The translations under genes and the position numbers were made by a program. Below, in pieces: positions 35,213 to 44,505 of a DNA stretch of 64,000 nt. Position 1 is the stretch's first letter; each line of letters opens with the position of its first letter. The notes under the pieces were generated by a model that saw only the letters and a list, made by a program, of their open reading frames with translations, searched no databases and was not told where the DNA came from. Source of the DNA: Alphaproteobacteria bacterium (GTDB lineage Bacteria > Pseudomonadota > Alphaproteobacteria > Rhizobiales > Hyphomicrobiaceae); the NCBI GenBank assembly GCA_019137195.1, contig JAGVSR010000127.1, forward strand, positions 1 to 64,000, written 5' to 3'.

Positions 35213-35273
35213 TTCGCCCTGGAACCCGGCGCCTGCCGCCCACTCGCAACGCAAGCCCTCAAAGGACGCTCCC

Positions 35274-35615
35274 ATGGCTGAAGACATTCAGGCAGCGATC
35301 AAGAAGACCATCGACGACAACGACGTGGTCCTGTTCATGAAGGGCACGGCCAAGTTCCCGCAGTGCGGGTTCTCAGCGACCGCAGCCAAGATTCTCGAGG
35401 TTCTGGGTGTGCCCTTCAAGGACGTCAACGTGCTCGAGAGCAGCGCGCTGCGCGAAGGCATCAAGACGTTTTCGAACTGGCCGACCATCCCGCAGCTTTA
35501 CATCAAGGGCGAGTTCGTCGGCGGCTGCGATATCATGCGCGAGATGTACCAGGCGGGCGAGTTGCACGACCTCGTCTGCCAAAAGGGCATCCCGCACAGC
35601 CATCATCACGGGTGA
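35274..35615 (+). CDS. grxD: monothiol glutaredoxin, Grx4 family
   Basis: 113 residues with the CGFS active site (Cys31, in FPQCGFSAT), KGTAKFP, WPTIPQLYI and GGCDIMREM. CGFS glutaredoxins bind and pass on Fe-S clusters with glutathione, often together with BolA proteins. In many alphaproteobacteria a bolA gene lies directly upstream; here the upstream gene is an oxidoreductase instead. A histidine-rich tail SHHHG ends the protein. AAAGGA lies upstream of the ATG. Confidence 0.95.
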   Translation: MAEDIQAAIKKTIDDNDVVLFMKGTAKFPQCGFSATAAKILEVLGVPFKDVNVLESSALREGIKTFSNWPTIPQLYIKGEFVGGCDIMREMYQAGELHDLVCQKGIPHSHHHG

Positions 35616-35669
35616 GGCGGGGAGCCAAGAGCGAGTAAGGATGCCGGCGTCCCTGCCCACCCGGAGCCC

Positions 35670-35697
35670 TATTCGCTACTCGCAATGCACTAGTCGC
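35670..35697. repeat. degenerate heptamer repeat upstream of the SDR gene
   Basis: Four consecutive 7-base units TATTCGC, TACTCGC, AATGCAC, TAGTCGC fit a decayed TANTCGC repeat. The last unit ends 17 bases before the SDR start codon. The period equals that of the array at 27703-27779, but the unit sequence differs. Confidence 0.55.
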
Positions 35698-35714
35698 TCG
35701 TTTCCGGGGGAAAC

Positions 35715-36464
35715 ATGCGTCTCAAGGACAAGACCGCCATCGTCACGGGGGCGGCGTCGGGGTTCGGCCGCGGCATCGCGGAGGCGTTCGCGGCCGAGGG
35801 CGCGCGCGTCATGGTGGCCGATATCGCCACCGGCGCGGCAGCGGCGGTGGCCGCGTCCATCGGTACCGCAGCCGTACCGTTCACTGCCGACGTTTCCAAG
35901 AAGGCCGATGTCGAGGCCATGGTGCAGGCAGCGGCGCGCATCTTTGGTGGCGTCGACATCCTCGTCAACAACGCCGGCGTGACGCACAGGAACCAGTCCC
36001 TGATGACGGTCTCGGAGGATGACTTCGACCGCATCTACGCCGTCAACGTGAAGTCGATCTATTTGACCACGCTCGCGGTCGTGCCCGAGATGGAAAAACG
36101 CGGCGGCGGGTCGATCATCACCACCGCCTCAACGGCGGGTGTTCGTCCGCGGCCCGGGCTCACATGGTATAATGGTTCAAAAGGCGCCGCGATCACGCTC
36201 ACGAAGTCGATGGCGGCGGAGCTTGCCGTGAAGAACATCCGCGTCAACGCCATCAATCCCGTGATCGGCGAGACGGGCATGATCGAGCAGTTCATGGGGA
36301 TGCCCGACACGCCCGAGAACCGTGCCAAATTCGTGGCCGGCATCCCGCTCGGGCGCTTCTCGAAGCCGTCCGACATTGCCAATGCGGCGCTGTTCCTGGC
36401 TGATCCTGCCAGCGCCTTCATCACCGGCGTCGCCATCGAGGTAGACGGCGGCCGCTGCGTTTGA
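35715..36464 (+). CDS. short-chain dehydrogenase/reductase (classical SDR)
   Basis: 249 residues. The cofactor motif is TGAASGFGRGIA, then NNAGVTHRN, the catalytic Ser in TTASTAG, Tyr-x-x-x-Lys in WYNGSKGA (Tyr, Lys) and IRVNAINPVIGETGM. It belongs to the large FabG/glucose-dehydrogenase-like group, and the substrate cannot be assigned. GGGGGAAAC precedes the ATG. It follows grxD by 99 bases including a degenerate heptamer repeat. Confidence 0.88.
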   Translation: MRLKDKTAIVTGAASGFGRGIAEAFAAEGARVMVADIATGAAAAVAASIGTAAVPFTADVSKKADVEAMVQAAARIFGGVDILVNNAGVTHRNQSLMTVSEDDFDRIYAVNVKSIYLTTLAVVPEMEKRGGGSIITTASTAGVRPRPGLTWYNGSKGAAITLTKSMAAELAVKNIRVNAINPVIGETGMIEQFMGMPDTPENRAKFVAGIPLGRFSKPSDIANAALFLADPASAFITGVAIEVDGGRCV

Positions 36465-36526
36465 GCAGTCGTCTTGGCCCCGCCCACACTCCTTTGGCGA
36501 GTGGGTGAACGGCACGTCTGCCTCGC

Positions 36527-38041
36527 TCACAGAGACCTCAGGAATGCCATGAGTGCGTCGCGGTCGCTCTTCGGCAGCGTAGTGTAGCCGTCGCGCGAGC
36601 GCTGCGCCTCGCCGCCGTGCCAGAGAATCGCCTCCTCGAGATTGCGCGCACGTCCGTCGTGGAGAAAGAACGAGTGCCCGCTGACGGTCCCGGTGAGGCC
36701 GATCCCCCACAGGGGCGGCGTGCGCCATTCGCGTCCATCCGCGGCACCTTCGGGACGGTTGTCGGCGAGGCCCTCGCCCATATCGTGCAGAAGGAGATCG
36801 GTATAGGGCCAGATCAGCTGGTTCGACAGCGGCGCCTGTCCTTCGGCATCACCGGTTCGCCAAGACGGCACGTGGCAGGAAGCGCAGCCGAGGTCATGGA
36901 AAACGCCCTTGCCTTTCAGCACGTCGGGACTGCGGGCGCCCCGGCGCGGCGGCACGGCGAGGTTTGCAGCATAGAAGGCAGCGAGATCGAGGAGCTTGTC
37001 TCCCACCTCGACGCCGTCGTTCGCTGCGCTGTTGCCGTGGGGCGCCGCGATGCAGGCCTTCTGGGCCGGCGTGCAGTCACCGGCCGCGCGCGGCCGGAGC
37101 GTCGTCGATAGGCCGATGTCGTTGCCGAAGGCGTCCGCAGTCTGCTCGCGAACAGTCGGCATTCCGGCCTTCCACCCGAAGCGGCCCAGCATGACGCGCT
37201 CGCGCTCGAGCGACCACACCTCGTTCGTGCGCCCCGAGATGCCGTCCCCGTCCCTGTCGTCGGGATCTGCGCGGGCACGGATGCCTGCCTCCGGAATGGC
37301 CGCAAGTAGTCCGAGCCCGATCATCTGCGGGGCGACGCGGGGCGACAGCATCGTATGGGGATGGAGTGGTCCGAGCGTGAGGCCGGCGACCGCATAGGAC
37401 GGCGCACGAATGCTCGCCGTCGCCCCATCCGCAAACGTCACGGGCAACTCCCGATACGCCACCTCCATCCTGCCTTCGTTGTCGAGGCCAGAAACCGCGA
37501 AGCTCTGAAGCTGCCCGCCGTAGACCGGCTCCGGCAGCGCGTTGACGCGATGCTCGTCGAGGAGGCGCCGCTCGTCATCGGACACGGCCGGAACCGACAG
37601 CTTCAACACCATCGAGACGGAGGCCTCGCCGCTCGAAGCCGGCGGACGGCCGCGGCCGTCCTTGACATGGCAACCCTGGCAGCTGCGGGCATTGAAGAGC
37701 GGGCCTAGTCCGTCGGCGCTGTCGGTCGAGGCAGGAGCGGTGACCCAGAGCCGGCGGAAGATCACATTGCCGATGCGAAAGTTCGCCTCGCCCTCTGCGC
37801 TGAGGCCCCTCGACGCCTGGGCAAAGGCCTCGCGATCGGTGAGTTCGCGCCGCGAGGTGGCGGCACCGCCCGGGCTCTCCTCCCCGAGCTCCGGCGTGAC
37901 AGTCCCAACATCCCTGACCGCCGCCGACACGGCAACGCAGGCCACCGCGGCAATCGCCGAGAGCGCTAGTGCCGTCAATGCCGGCCGCGCCAGACTTGCG
38001 CAGGGGCCGCGTACCGGCCGCTCACCGTTTCGAGACGTCAT
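36527..38041 (-). CDS. di-heme oxidoreductase family protein (DUF1111, putative peroxidase)
   Basis: 504 residues with an N-terminal signal/anchor (ALTALALSAIAAVACVAVSAAV) and two c-type heme motifs, CQGCH (near residue 135) and CASCH (near residue 385). NRRLWVT-like and GNVIFRRLWVTAP segments match DUF1111. The protein should be periplasmic. The family is found in iron-uptake loci with imelysin-type proteins, but no such gene is visible here. Function, oxidase or peroxidase, is not established. It starts 22 bases after the beta-barrel gene on the same strand. Confidence 0.88.
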   Translation of the reverse strand: MTSRNGERPVRGPCASLARPALTALALSAIAAVACVAVSAAVRDVGTVTPELGEESPGGAATSRRELTDREAFAQASRGLSAEGEANFRIGNVIFRRLWVTAPASTDSADGLGPLFNARSCQGCHVKDGRGRPPASSGEASVSMVLKLSVPAVSDDERRLLDEHRVNALPEPVYGGQLQSFAVSGLDNEGRMEVAYRELPVTFADGATASIRAPSYAVAGLTLGPLHPHTMLSPRVAPQMIGLGLLAAIPEAGIRARADPDDRDGDGISGRTNEVWSLERERVMLGRFGWKAGMPTVREQTADAFGNDIGLSTTLRPRAAGDCTPAQKACIAAPHGNSAANDGVEVGDKLLDLAAFYAANLAVPPRRGARSPDVLKGKGVFHDLGCASCHVPSWRTGDAEGQAPLSNQLIWPYTDLLLHDMGEGLADNRPEGAADGREWRTPPLWGIGLTGTVSGHSFFLHDGRARNLEEAILWHGGEAQRSRDGYTTLPKSDRDALMAFLRSL

Positions 38042-38063
38042 TGGCCGGACCGACAGTGCAACC

Positions 38064-38924
38064 CTAATCGAACTCGTAGCCGACCTGCGTCCTGAGAATT
38101 ACGTCCTCACTTGCCGTGGTAAGCCCGAAAGCGCCGCCGATGCCGAGCGCGACGCCGTTGGCGAGCTCGCCCTTGAGATTGATGCCGGCATACTGTTTGG
38201 TCTCGTCCGGATCGAGCGTGAGGCCCTCTTGCGCATCGCCGAGCCCACCGAACACCTCGAGGCCGAGCTTCGCCTCCTTGAGCGCCCAGGAACGGCCCGA
38301 TCCGCCCTCGTTCTCGAACAGCACGTAGTTGACGCCCATGGCGTAGCCGAACTCCCACTCGCCGCTGTCGAGATTGACCTCGTTGATCCAGTTGAACGCG
38401 ACGTCGAGGCGCTCGGTCAGGTCCTCGCCGAGAATGAGCTTGGTCTCGAGCTCGTGCTCCGTGCCCTCCTCCTCTTCCTCCTCGCCCTCCTCGTGGCCGG
38501 CGCGGCCGGTGACGCCGCGGACGTAGCGGTGCGACGGCTCGAGCTGCTCGTACTCGACGTAGAGCACGGGGTTGAGGGGGACGGCGCCCATTTCGAACAG
38601 ACGAAACCGGTTCTCGAAGCGCCAGCCACCGAACTCGTAATCGTCGCCTTCGGCATCGACACCTTCGAAGTAGAGCGCCGCCGTCCAGCGATCGGTGACG
38701 CCGTACTCGAGCTCGACGAGCTGCGCAACGTACTCGCTGCCGGCGCCCTCGGACACGTCGGTGAGGAGCTTCACTTCGATCTCGCCCTTGTCGGCGGTAT
38801 GGTGATTGTAGGTGACGAAGTTGGCGCCGCTGCCCGCAAAGGCAGGACCGGTCGACACCACAGCGATGATCAGAGCCGCACCACGCTTGGCCCATCGTCC
38901 GGCATGCGGAAAGAAATCGTGCAT
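38064..38924 (-). CDS. putative outer-membrane beta-barrel protein with an acidic loop
   Basis: 286 residues. A signal peptide (MHDFFPHAGRWAKRGAALII, cleavage near AFA-GS) is followed by alternating amphipathic strands (AQLVELEYGVTDRWTAALYFEG, FENRFRLFEMG, LNPVLYVEYEQL, GVNYVLFE). The last strand is VILRTQVGYEFD, close to the aromatic-terminated signal of outer-membrane proteins. A striking acidic run GHEEGEEEEEEGTEHELE sits in one loop, possibly a metal-binding site. GGGGGC precedes the ATG. It is encoded just upstream of the di-heme protein, so the two probably work in the envelope together. Confidence 0.75.
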   Translation of the reverse strand: MHDFFPHAGRWAKRGAALIIAVVSTGPAFAGSGANFVTYNHHTADKGEIEVKLLTDVSEGAGSEYVAQLVELEYGVTDRWTAALYFEGVDAEGDDYEFGGWRFENRFRLFEMGAVPLNPVLYVEYEQLEPSHRYVRGVTGRAGHEEGEEEEEEGTEHELETKLILGEDLTERLDVAFNWINEVNLDSGEWEFGYAMGVNYVLFENEGGSGRSWALKEAKLGLEVFGGLGDAQEGLTLDPDETKQYAGINLKGELANGVALGIGGAFGLTTASEDVILRTQVGYEFD

Positions 38925-39100
38925 CGTGCTTGCCCCCAATAGGCGGGATTCAAAGTCCCGGAACCAGGAAATCGCGCTGCATATCGGCGGCGCACGGAAA
39001 GGAAGCCCGAGCCCGGCGCAGGCGTCAAACGCTATGTTTTGGAACTATTCGAACTCTAACTTTGCTCACCCGGAAACGCGGCCATTCTGTTGCGCCGGAA

Positions 39101-40078
39101 CTACAGCCCCCAGGCAATCGCGCCACCCGTCATGCCGGCACCGGCGGCACTCATGAGGAGAACCTCTCCTGGCGTGAAGCGGCGCGTATCGAGGGCGAGC
39201 GACAGAGTGAGTGGAATGGTCGCCGCCGAGCTGTTGCCGTAGTGCGTGACCGACGACAGCACCTTGTCGTCGGAAAGACCGAGCTTCGCTTGCGTGGCAC
39301 CGATGATGCGCGAGTTGGCCTGGTGCGCAATCCAGTGATCGACGTCGGCGACCGAGAGGTGCGCCTCCTCGAGCGCCCGGCGCGAGGCTCCCGCCATCAT
39401 GGCCGTCGCCTTGGAGAACACCGCGCGGCCGTCGGAAAGATGCATCAGTGTCTCGATTCGCGGCGTGTCCTCGCGGAAGGGCTTCCTGCTCCCGCCGGCC
39501 GGGATCTTGATGAGGTCGTAGCCGGCACCGTCGGACGTGAGGTGTACGCCCAGAGCACCGGCGTTCCTGCGCGTCGTGGGCCCCACGAGTGTTGCCGCGG
39601 CGGCGTCGGCAAACAGAATGACGCTCGCGCGCTCCTTGGGGTTGGTGCGCCGGGAAAGAATGTTGCCGGCAACGACCAGCACCGGCTTTCTTTGCGCCCG
39701 CACGAAGCTATCGGCGAGCGCCAGCGCATAGAGGTAGCCTCCGCAGGCGCCCGCCATGTCGATGGCGCCGGCCCCGTCGAGCCCGAGGCGGTAGGCGACG
39801 AGCGGCGCGGACGGCGGCAAGAGATGATCGGGCGTCGACGTGGCGAGAATGAGAAGCCCGACGCGCCGGCGCTCGAACCCGGCGCGCGAAAGTGCCATCT
39901 CGCCAGCCGCGACAGCCATGTCCGACAGCGCCTCGTCCGGACCGGCGTAGCGGCGCTCGACGATGCCGGTGCGGCGCTCGATCCAGCCGGCCTCGAGGCC
40001 AAGCGAGGCCTCGAGCTCCGCGCTCGTCACGCGGCGCTCGGGTACGTAATGCCCGGCGGAAAGAAACTCGGTGGCCAT
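39101..40078 (-). CDS. bioZ: BioZ, 3-oxoacyl-ACP synthase III-like enzyme of biotin synthesis
   Basis: 325 residues of the FabH family with the catalytic Cys112 in AGACGGYLYAL, His in AHQANSRI and Asn in HYGNSSAATI. In rhizobia and relatives this FabH paralogue lies at the end of bioBFDA. There it condenses glutaryl-CoA with malonyl-ACP to start the pimeloyl chain, replacing BioC/BioH. The gene position here, 62 bases after bioA on the same strand, is the reason to call BioZ rather than FabH. ATG at 40078 was chosen over an upstream TTG. Confidence 0.9.
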   Translation of the reverse strand: MATEFLSAGHYVPERRVTSAELEASLGLEAGWIERRTGIVERRYAGPDEALSDMAVAAGEMALSRAGFERRRVGLLILATSTPDHLLPPSAPLVAYRLGLDGAGAIDMAGACGGYLYALALADSFVRAQRKPVLVVAGNILSRRTNPKERASVILFADAAAATLVGPTTRRNAGALGVHLTSDGAGYDLIKIPAGGSRKPFREDTPRIETLMHLSDGRAVFSKATAMMAGASRRALEEAHLSVADVDHWIAHQANSRIIGATQAKLGLSDDKVLSSVTHYGNSSAATIPLTLSLALDTRRFTPGEVLLMSAAGAGMTGGAIAWGL

Positions 40079-40140
40079 CGATCTTGCGGCTTTCAAACGC
40101 TCGTGTCAGCCCAAGTTGTTAGCCGAGCGCACGCGATCCG

Positions 40141-41406
40141 TCACCCCCGGCCGACAACCTGCCGGATCGCGTCGTAAACGAGGTCCAGGTCGTCAGCGCT
40201 CGTGCAATAGGGCGGCATCACGTAGATGGTGTTGCCGAGCGGACGCAAGAGCACCCCGCGCTCCAGAAAGCGCTCGTAGAGCTGCGGCCCGATCCCGGCG
40301 AAATAGCCGGCATCCGCTACCGCCACGTCGAGCGCGGTGATGGTGCCTTGGCGGCGCACGGACGAGAAGCGCGGATCGTCGCCGAACGAGGCAAGCCGAT
40401 CGGCCTGAAGGCCCGCGAGTCTCTTGATCCGCTCGCCCACCGGCTCGCTGTCCCAAACCTCGAGATTGGCCACGGCAGCAGCGCAGGCGATGGGGTTTGC
40501 CGTGTAGCTCGACGAATGGAAAAAGGTCTTCGCGCGGTCGGTCGAATAATGGGCGTCGAATACGGCGCCGGTCGCGAGCGTGGCCGCAAGTGGCATCGAG
40601 CCGCCCGTAATCCCCTTCGCGAGCGCGAGGATGTCGGGCCTGACGCCGGCCTGGTCGCAAGCGAGAAACGTCCCCGTACGCCCGAAACCGGTCATGACCT
40701 CGTCGGCGATCATGAGCGCGCCGTGGCGCTCCGTGATGCGCCTCATCTCGCCGAGCACGGAGGGCGCATACATGAGCATGCCGCCGGCGCCGAGGATCAA
40801 CGGCTCGACGACAAGCGCGGCGACAGGCGCTGCACAGCAAGCTCGCTCGATGGCGTCGAGCGTCGCCTGCTCACGACCGGGAGCAGGGAACGGCACGCGC
40901 TCGACCTCGAACAGCAGCGGCTCGTAGGCCGCGTTGAACACGCCGCGGGCGCCGGCCGACATCGTGCCGATGGTGTCGCCGTGATAGGCGTGCTCGAGCG
41001 CGATAATCCGCGACCGCGGCTCACCCGCATTGCGCCAGAACCCGAGCGCCATCTTCAACGCCACCTCGACCGCCGTGGAGCCGGAGTCCGAGAAGAAGAC
41101 GTGGGCCAGTGGATCATTGTCCACACCCGCATTCACCCTGGCCAGCAAGAGGCGCGCGAGGCGCTCGGCGGGCTCGTGGGTGAAGCCGGCGAAGATCACC
41201 TGGTCGAGCATCGTCGCCTGTTCGCGGATAGCGGCGACGATGTGCGGATGGCGATGGCCGTGAGTGACCACCCACCACGACGAGATGCCGTCGTAGATGC
41301 GCCGTCCGTCCGGCGCCTCGAGCCATTGGCCTTCGGCGCGCGCGATCATGGTTGGTTCGGGCGCGACCGCGTGCTGGGTGAAGGGATGCCAGACGGAGGA
41401 TTTCAA
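40141..41406 (-). CDS. bioA: adenosylmethionine-8-amino-7-oxononanoate aminotransferase
   Basis: 421 residues of class III aminotransferases: WHPFTQH near the N-terminus, SSWWVVTHGHRHP, DSGSTAVEVALKMA, HAYHGDTIGTM, the PLP-aspartate segment IADEVMTGFGRTG, and the lysine in ALAKGITGGSMPL. It converts KAPA to DAPA using SAM as amino donor. The best start is TTG at 41406, with GGAGGA six bases upstream; it overlaps the bioD stop as TTGA. The first ATG, 19 codons later, would remove the conserved WHPFTQ segment. The reading frame stays open far upstream, but that part is not protein-like. Confidence 0.94.
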   Translation of the reverse strand: MKSSVWHPFTQHAVAPEPTMIARAEGQWLEAPDGRRIYDGISSWWVVTHGHRHPHIVAAIREQATMLDQVIFAGFTHEPAERLARLLLARVNAGVDNDPLAHVFFSDSGSTAVEVALKMALGFWRNAGEPRSRIIALEHAYHGDTIGTMSAGARGVFNAAYEPLLFEVERVPFPAPGREQATLDAIERACCAAPVAALVVEPLILGAGGMLMYAPSVLGEMRRITERHGALMIADEVMTGFGRTGTFLACDQAGVRPDILALAKGITGGSMPLAATLATGAVFDAHYSTDRAKTFFHSSSYTANPIACAAAVANLEVWDSEPVGERIKRLAGLQADRLASFGDDPRFSSVRRQGTITALDVAVADAGYFAGIGPQLYERFLERGVLLRPLGNTIYVMPPYCTSADDLDLVYDAIRQVVGRG

Positions 41407-42065
41407 GCGAAGTCCTCCAGCCGGAAGCTCGCGGCAAAGGCGGAACGGAGCGTATCGCAGTCGAGCACTTCGAGGCGCGGCAGCCGGCCGAGGCGGCGGA
41501 CCTGGCCGAAGTCGCAGATGGTCCTCTCGCTGTCCTCGACGGCGTCGCCGATGAAGGCCAGCCCATGGATCGGCACCTCGTGCATGCGGAGCGCGAAGAT
41601 GGCGCTGAGACTGTGGTTGATGGTACCGAGAGACGTCCGTGCGACGACGATGACCGGCAGCTCCCACTTCTGCAGGAGCCGCATCTGCAGGTGCTTCCTC
41701 GTCAGCGGCACCATGAGCCCGCCCGCGAGCTCGACGACAAGCGGATGACCCGGCGGTACCGGCCCCTCCCGATCGTCCAGCATCCTGCCGGCGGCCCGCT
41801 CCAGCCCCTCGACGTCGATCTCGATGCCGTCGATCTCTGCGGCGCGATGCGGCGACAGCGGCTCCGACAGGCGATAGGCCTCGGGCAGGATGCGCCGAGG
41901 CGAAAGTCCGGACAGCGCCAAGACGGTCTCGGCGTCGCTGGTGTCGCGCAGGCCCGCCTGGATCGGCTTCCAATAGTAGCCGTCGAGCGCGCCCGTGAGC
42001 GCGGCCGCGAAAACCGTCTTGCCGACGTCGGTGTCGGTGCCGGCAATGACAAAGCCCTTCCTCAT
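41403..42065 (-). CDS. bioD: dethiobiotin synthase
   Basis: 220 residues. The P-loop is GTDTDVGKT, followed by YWKPIQAGL and the second nucleotide segment VELAGGLMVPL. It closes the ureido ring, forming dethiobiotin from DAPA, CO2 and ATP. The ATG overlaps the bioF stop (ATGA), and its own stop overlaps the bioA TTG start, so translation of bioF, bioD and bioA is coupled. Confidence 0.94.
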   Translation of the reverse strand: MRKGFVIAGTDTDVGKTVFAAALTGALDGYYWKPIQAGLRDTSDAETVLALSGLSPRRILPEAYRLSEPLSPHRAAEIDGIEIDVEGLERAAGRMLDDREGPVPPGHPLVVELAGGLMVPLTRKHLQMRLLQKWELPVIVVARTSLGTINHSLSAIFALRMHEVPIHGLAFIGDAVEDSERTICDFGQVRRLGRLPRLEVLDCDTLRSAFAASFRLEDFA

Positions 42066-43195
42066 GCCGCCTCCGCCGCAAGCTCCTCGGCGAGCGCCGC
42101 GACCATACCTGCGACCGCCGTCTCGTCGATATTGAGTGTGAGCGAGATCCTGAGACGCGCAGAGCCCTCGGGCACGGTTGGCGGACGCACCGCACGAATA
42201 TCGAACCCTCTGGCCTGCATGGCGGCGGCGAGCGCGGTTGCGCGCTGATCGGAGCCGACGACGATCGGCTGGATCTGAGAGCCCGAGGGCGCAAAGCCCG
42301 TATGCGCGCCAAGCGCGCGCCCGGCAAAGGCGACAAGGTGAGCAAGCCGCTCGCGGCGGCCCGGATCCGATGCTGAGAGTCGCAGCGCTGCCCGCACGGC
42401 GGCGGCCATGAGAGGCGACGGCGCGGTGGCGTAGATGAAAGGCCGCGCCCGGTTGACGAGGAAGTCGCGGATTCGAGCAGGCGCGAGCACCAGGGCCCCC
42501 ATGCTGCCCAGCGCCTTGCCGCAGGTATGGAGCGACACGACGTTGTCCCGCCCCTCGAGACGGGCGCCGAGCCCGCGTCCTTCGTCTCCGTAGACGCCGG
42601 TCGCGTGCGCCTCGTCGACGACGAGCATACCGTCGTGGCGGTCGGCCACCGCCATGAGATCCTCGAGCGGCGCACGATCGCCGTCCATGGAATAGAGGCT
42701 CTCGACCGCAATCCACGGCCGGCCGCGGGCGCCGCTCGCACGCCAGGTGGCGATGGCCGCCTCGACGCTTCCCGCGTCGTTGTGGCGAGCGCTCTTGATC
42801 TCGGCCTTGCCGGCACGCATGCCGTCATGGACGCTGGCGTGAATGAGTTCGTCGTGAACCACGAGATCGCCACGGGTGGGCAACGTCGAGAACAGCGCAT
42901 AGTTGGCCATGAACCCGCCGCCGAAATAGAGCGCCGCCTCTGCGCCGAAGAAGCGCGCGGCCTCAGCTTCCAGCGCCTCGTGCTCGGCATCGTTTCCGCG
43001 CAGGAGACGCGACCCGCCGGCCCCGATCGGAACGCCGCGCTCGACCGCTTCGGTTACTGCGGCCGCGAGCTCTGGCGAGCCGGCAAGTCCCAGATAATCG
43101 TTCGACGAGAAATCGAGCCCGCGGCGCGCGGCAAGCGACCGCAGCCTCCCGCGGCGCTCGAGCGCCTTCAGCGCGCGCTCATGGCTTTCGGACAT
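42062..43195 (-). CDS. bioF: 8-amino-7-oxononanoate synthase
   Basis: 377-residue alpha-oxoamine synthase: [43 protein letters not shown] and the PLP lysine in [11 protein letters not shown]. It condenses pimeloyl thioester with alanine. Its start overlaps the 3' end of bioB by 28 bases, an unusually long overlap; the ATG lies inside the bioB C-terminus. Confidence 0.95.
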   Translation of the reverse strand: MSESHERALKALERRGRLRSLAARRGLDFSSNDYLGLAGSPELAAAVTEAVERGVPIGAGGSRLLRGNDAEHEALEAEAARFFGAEAALYFGGGFMANYALFSTLPTRGDLVVHDELIHASVHDGMRAGKAEIKSARHNDAGSVEAAIATWRASGARGRPWIAVESLYSMDGDRAPLEDLMAVADRHDGMLVVDEAHATGVYGDEGRGLGARLEGRDNVVSLHTCGKALGSMGALVLAPARIRDFLVNRARPFIYATAPSPLMAAAVRAALRLSASDPGRRERLAHLVAFAGRALGAHTGFAPSGSQIQPIVVGSDQRATALAAAMQARGFDIRAVRPPTVPEGSARLRISLTLNIDETAVAGMVAALAEELAAEAA

Positions 43196-44262
43196 GCGTG
43201 TCCTTCGAGCGAGCAGGTGCCGGAGTCCGGCGTCGACCCCGGACGGTCGGACACCGTGTCCGCGGTGTCCACTGGCGCCGCTTCCATCGGCTCGAGGCCG
43301 AGCTTACGAAACAGAATCGCGTCCTTGTCCTCGCCGGGGTTCTCGGCCGTGAGCAGCGTGTCGCCACAGAAGATCGAGTTCGCGCCGGCAAAAAAGCACA
43401 TCGCCTGCATTTCGTCGCTCATCTCCGCACGGCCGGCCGAGAGCCGGACCATGGAGCGCGGCATCATGATGCGGGCGGTGGCGATGGTGCGCACGAACTC
43501 GAGGGCGTCGATCTTCTCCTGCGCTTCGAGCGGCGTGCCGGGAATGGCGATCAGCATGTTGACGGGAACGCTCTCGGGGTGCTCGGCAAGATTCGCCAGC
43601 GTGACCAGCATGTCGACGCGGTCCTCGGCGCCCTCACCCATGCCGACGATGCCGCCCGAGCAGATCTTCATGCCGGCCTCGCGCACGCGGGCGAGTGTGT
43701 TGAGCCGGTCGGCGTAGGTGCGGGTCTTGATGATCTCGGGATAGAAGCGCTCGGACGTATCGACGTTGTGGTTGTAATAGTCGAGGCCGGCGTCGCGGAG
43801 CTGGACCACCTGTTGATCGGAGAGCATGCCGAGCGTCATGCAGGTCTCCATGCCGAGCGCCTTGACGCCCTCGATCATGGCGACGATGGCGTCCATGTCG
43901 CGTTCCTTCGGCTCGCGCCACGCCGCACCCATGCAGTAGCGGGTGGCACCCTGGGCCTTTGCCTTCCGGGCCTCCGCAAGAACGCGCTCGACCTCCATCA
44001 GCTTCGAGGCCTTGAGCCCCGAGGCATGGTGGGCGGACTGGCTGCAATAGCCGCAATCCTCGGCGCAGCCTCCGGTCTTGATGGACAGCAGCCGGCTCAT
44101 CTGGATGCGGTTCGGGTCGAAGCTCGAGCGATGCACGGTCTGGGCCCGATAGAGGAGCTCCATGAGCGGCATGTCGTAGATCGCCTTGGCCTCGGCTCGC
44201 GTCCAGTCGTGGCGCAGCACGGCGGGCGCGGGCTGCGGCTCGGGCTTGACGTGAACGTTCAT
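43168..44262 (-). CDS. bioB: biotin synthase
   Basis: 364-residue radical SAM enzyme. The [4Fe-4S] cluster motif is C-x3-C-x2-C (Cys66, Cys70, Cys73 in [10 protein letters not shown]). [20 protein letters not shown] and the [2Fe-2S]-associated MVRLSAGR follow. It inserts sulfur into dethiobiotin, the last step of the pathway, yet is the first gene of the operon. The C-terminus is extended by about 25 residues and overlaps bioF. No clear BioR box (TTATnnATAA type) is visible in the 243 bases upstream. Confidence 0.96.
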   Translation of the reverse strand: MNVHVKPEPQPAPAVLRHDWTRAEAKAIYDMPLMELLYRAQTVHRSSFDPNRIQMSRLLSIKTGGCAEDCGYCSQSAHHASGLKASKLMEVERVLAEARKAKAQGATRYCMGAAWREPKERDMDAIVAMIEGVKALGMETCMTLGMLSDQQVVQLRDAGLDYYNHNVDTSERFYPEIIKTRTYADRLNTLARVREAGMKICSGGIVGMGEGAEDRVDMLVTLANLAEHPESVPVNMLIAIPGTPLEAQEKIDALEFVRTIATARIMMPRSMVRLSAGRAEMSDEMQAMCFFAGANSIFCGDTLLTAENPGEDKDAILFRKLGLEPMEAAPVDTADTVSDRPGSTPDSGTCSLEGHACPKAMSAR

Positions 44263-44505
44263 GAGGCGTCTCCAGACGAGGCCGCGACGGGCGGGCGGCC
44301 GGGGCCTGTTTTGCACTTCAAAGCCTGCCGCGGCAAGACCCGGGCTCTCCGAGGGGCATTTTCCGCCGGAGCGGACCCCGGCTCGGCCAAGAAAAGGCGG
44401 CCGAACACTGCTCTAGCGACCTGCTCAGGCTCCCCGAGGACGGAGCCAGCTCTGCTCCAAATTGTCCCACCGGACCCGGATGTGAACGGCACAGCCGAGA
44501 CCGCT

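Noticed and set aside
36474-36511. Bidirectional terminator between the SDR and di-heme genes
   Set aside because: CCCACACTC and GAGTGGG pair only with a two-base bulge and there is no T-tract; too weak to list.
40141-42990. 949-codon open frame that could be read as a giant bioA fusion
   Set aside because: Only the part from 41406 on resembles BioA; the upstream part overlaps bioD and bioF, which are clearly real, and has no protein-like pattern.
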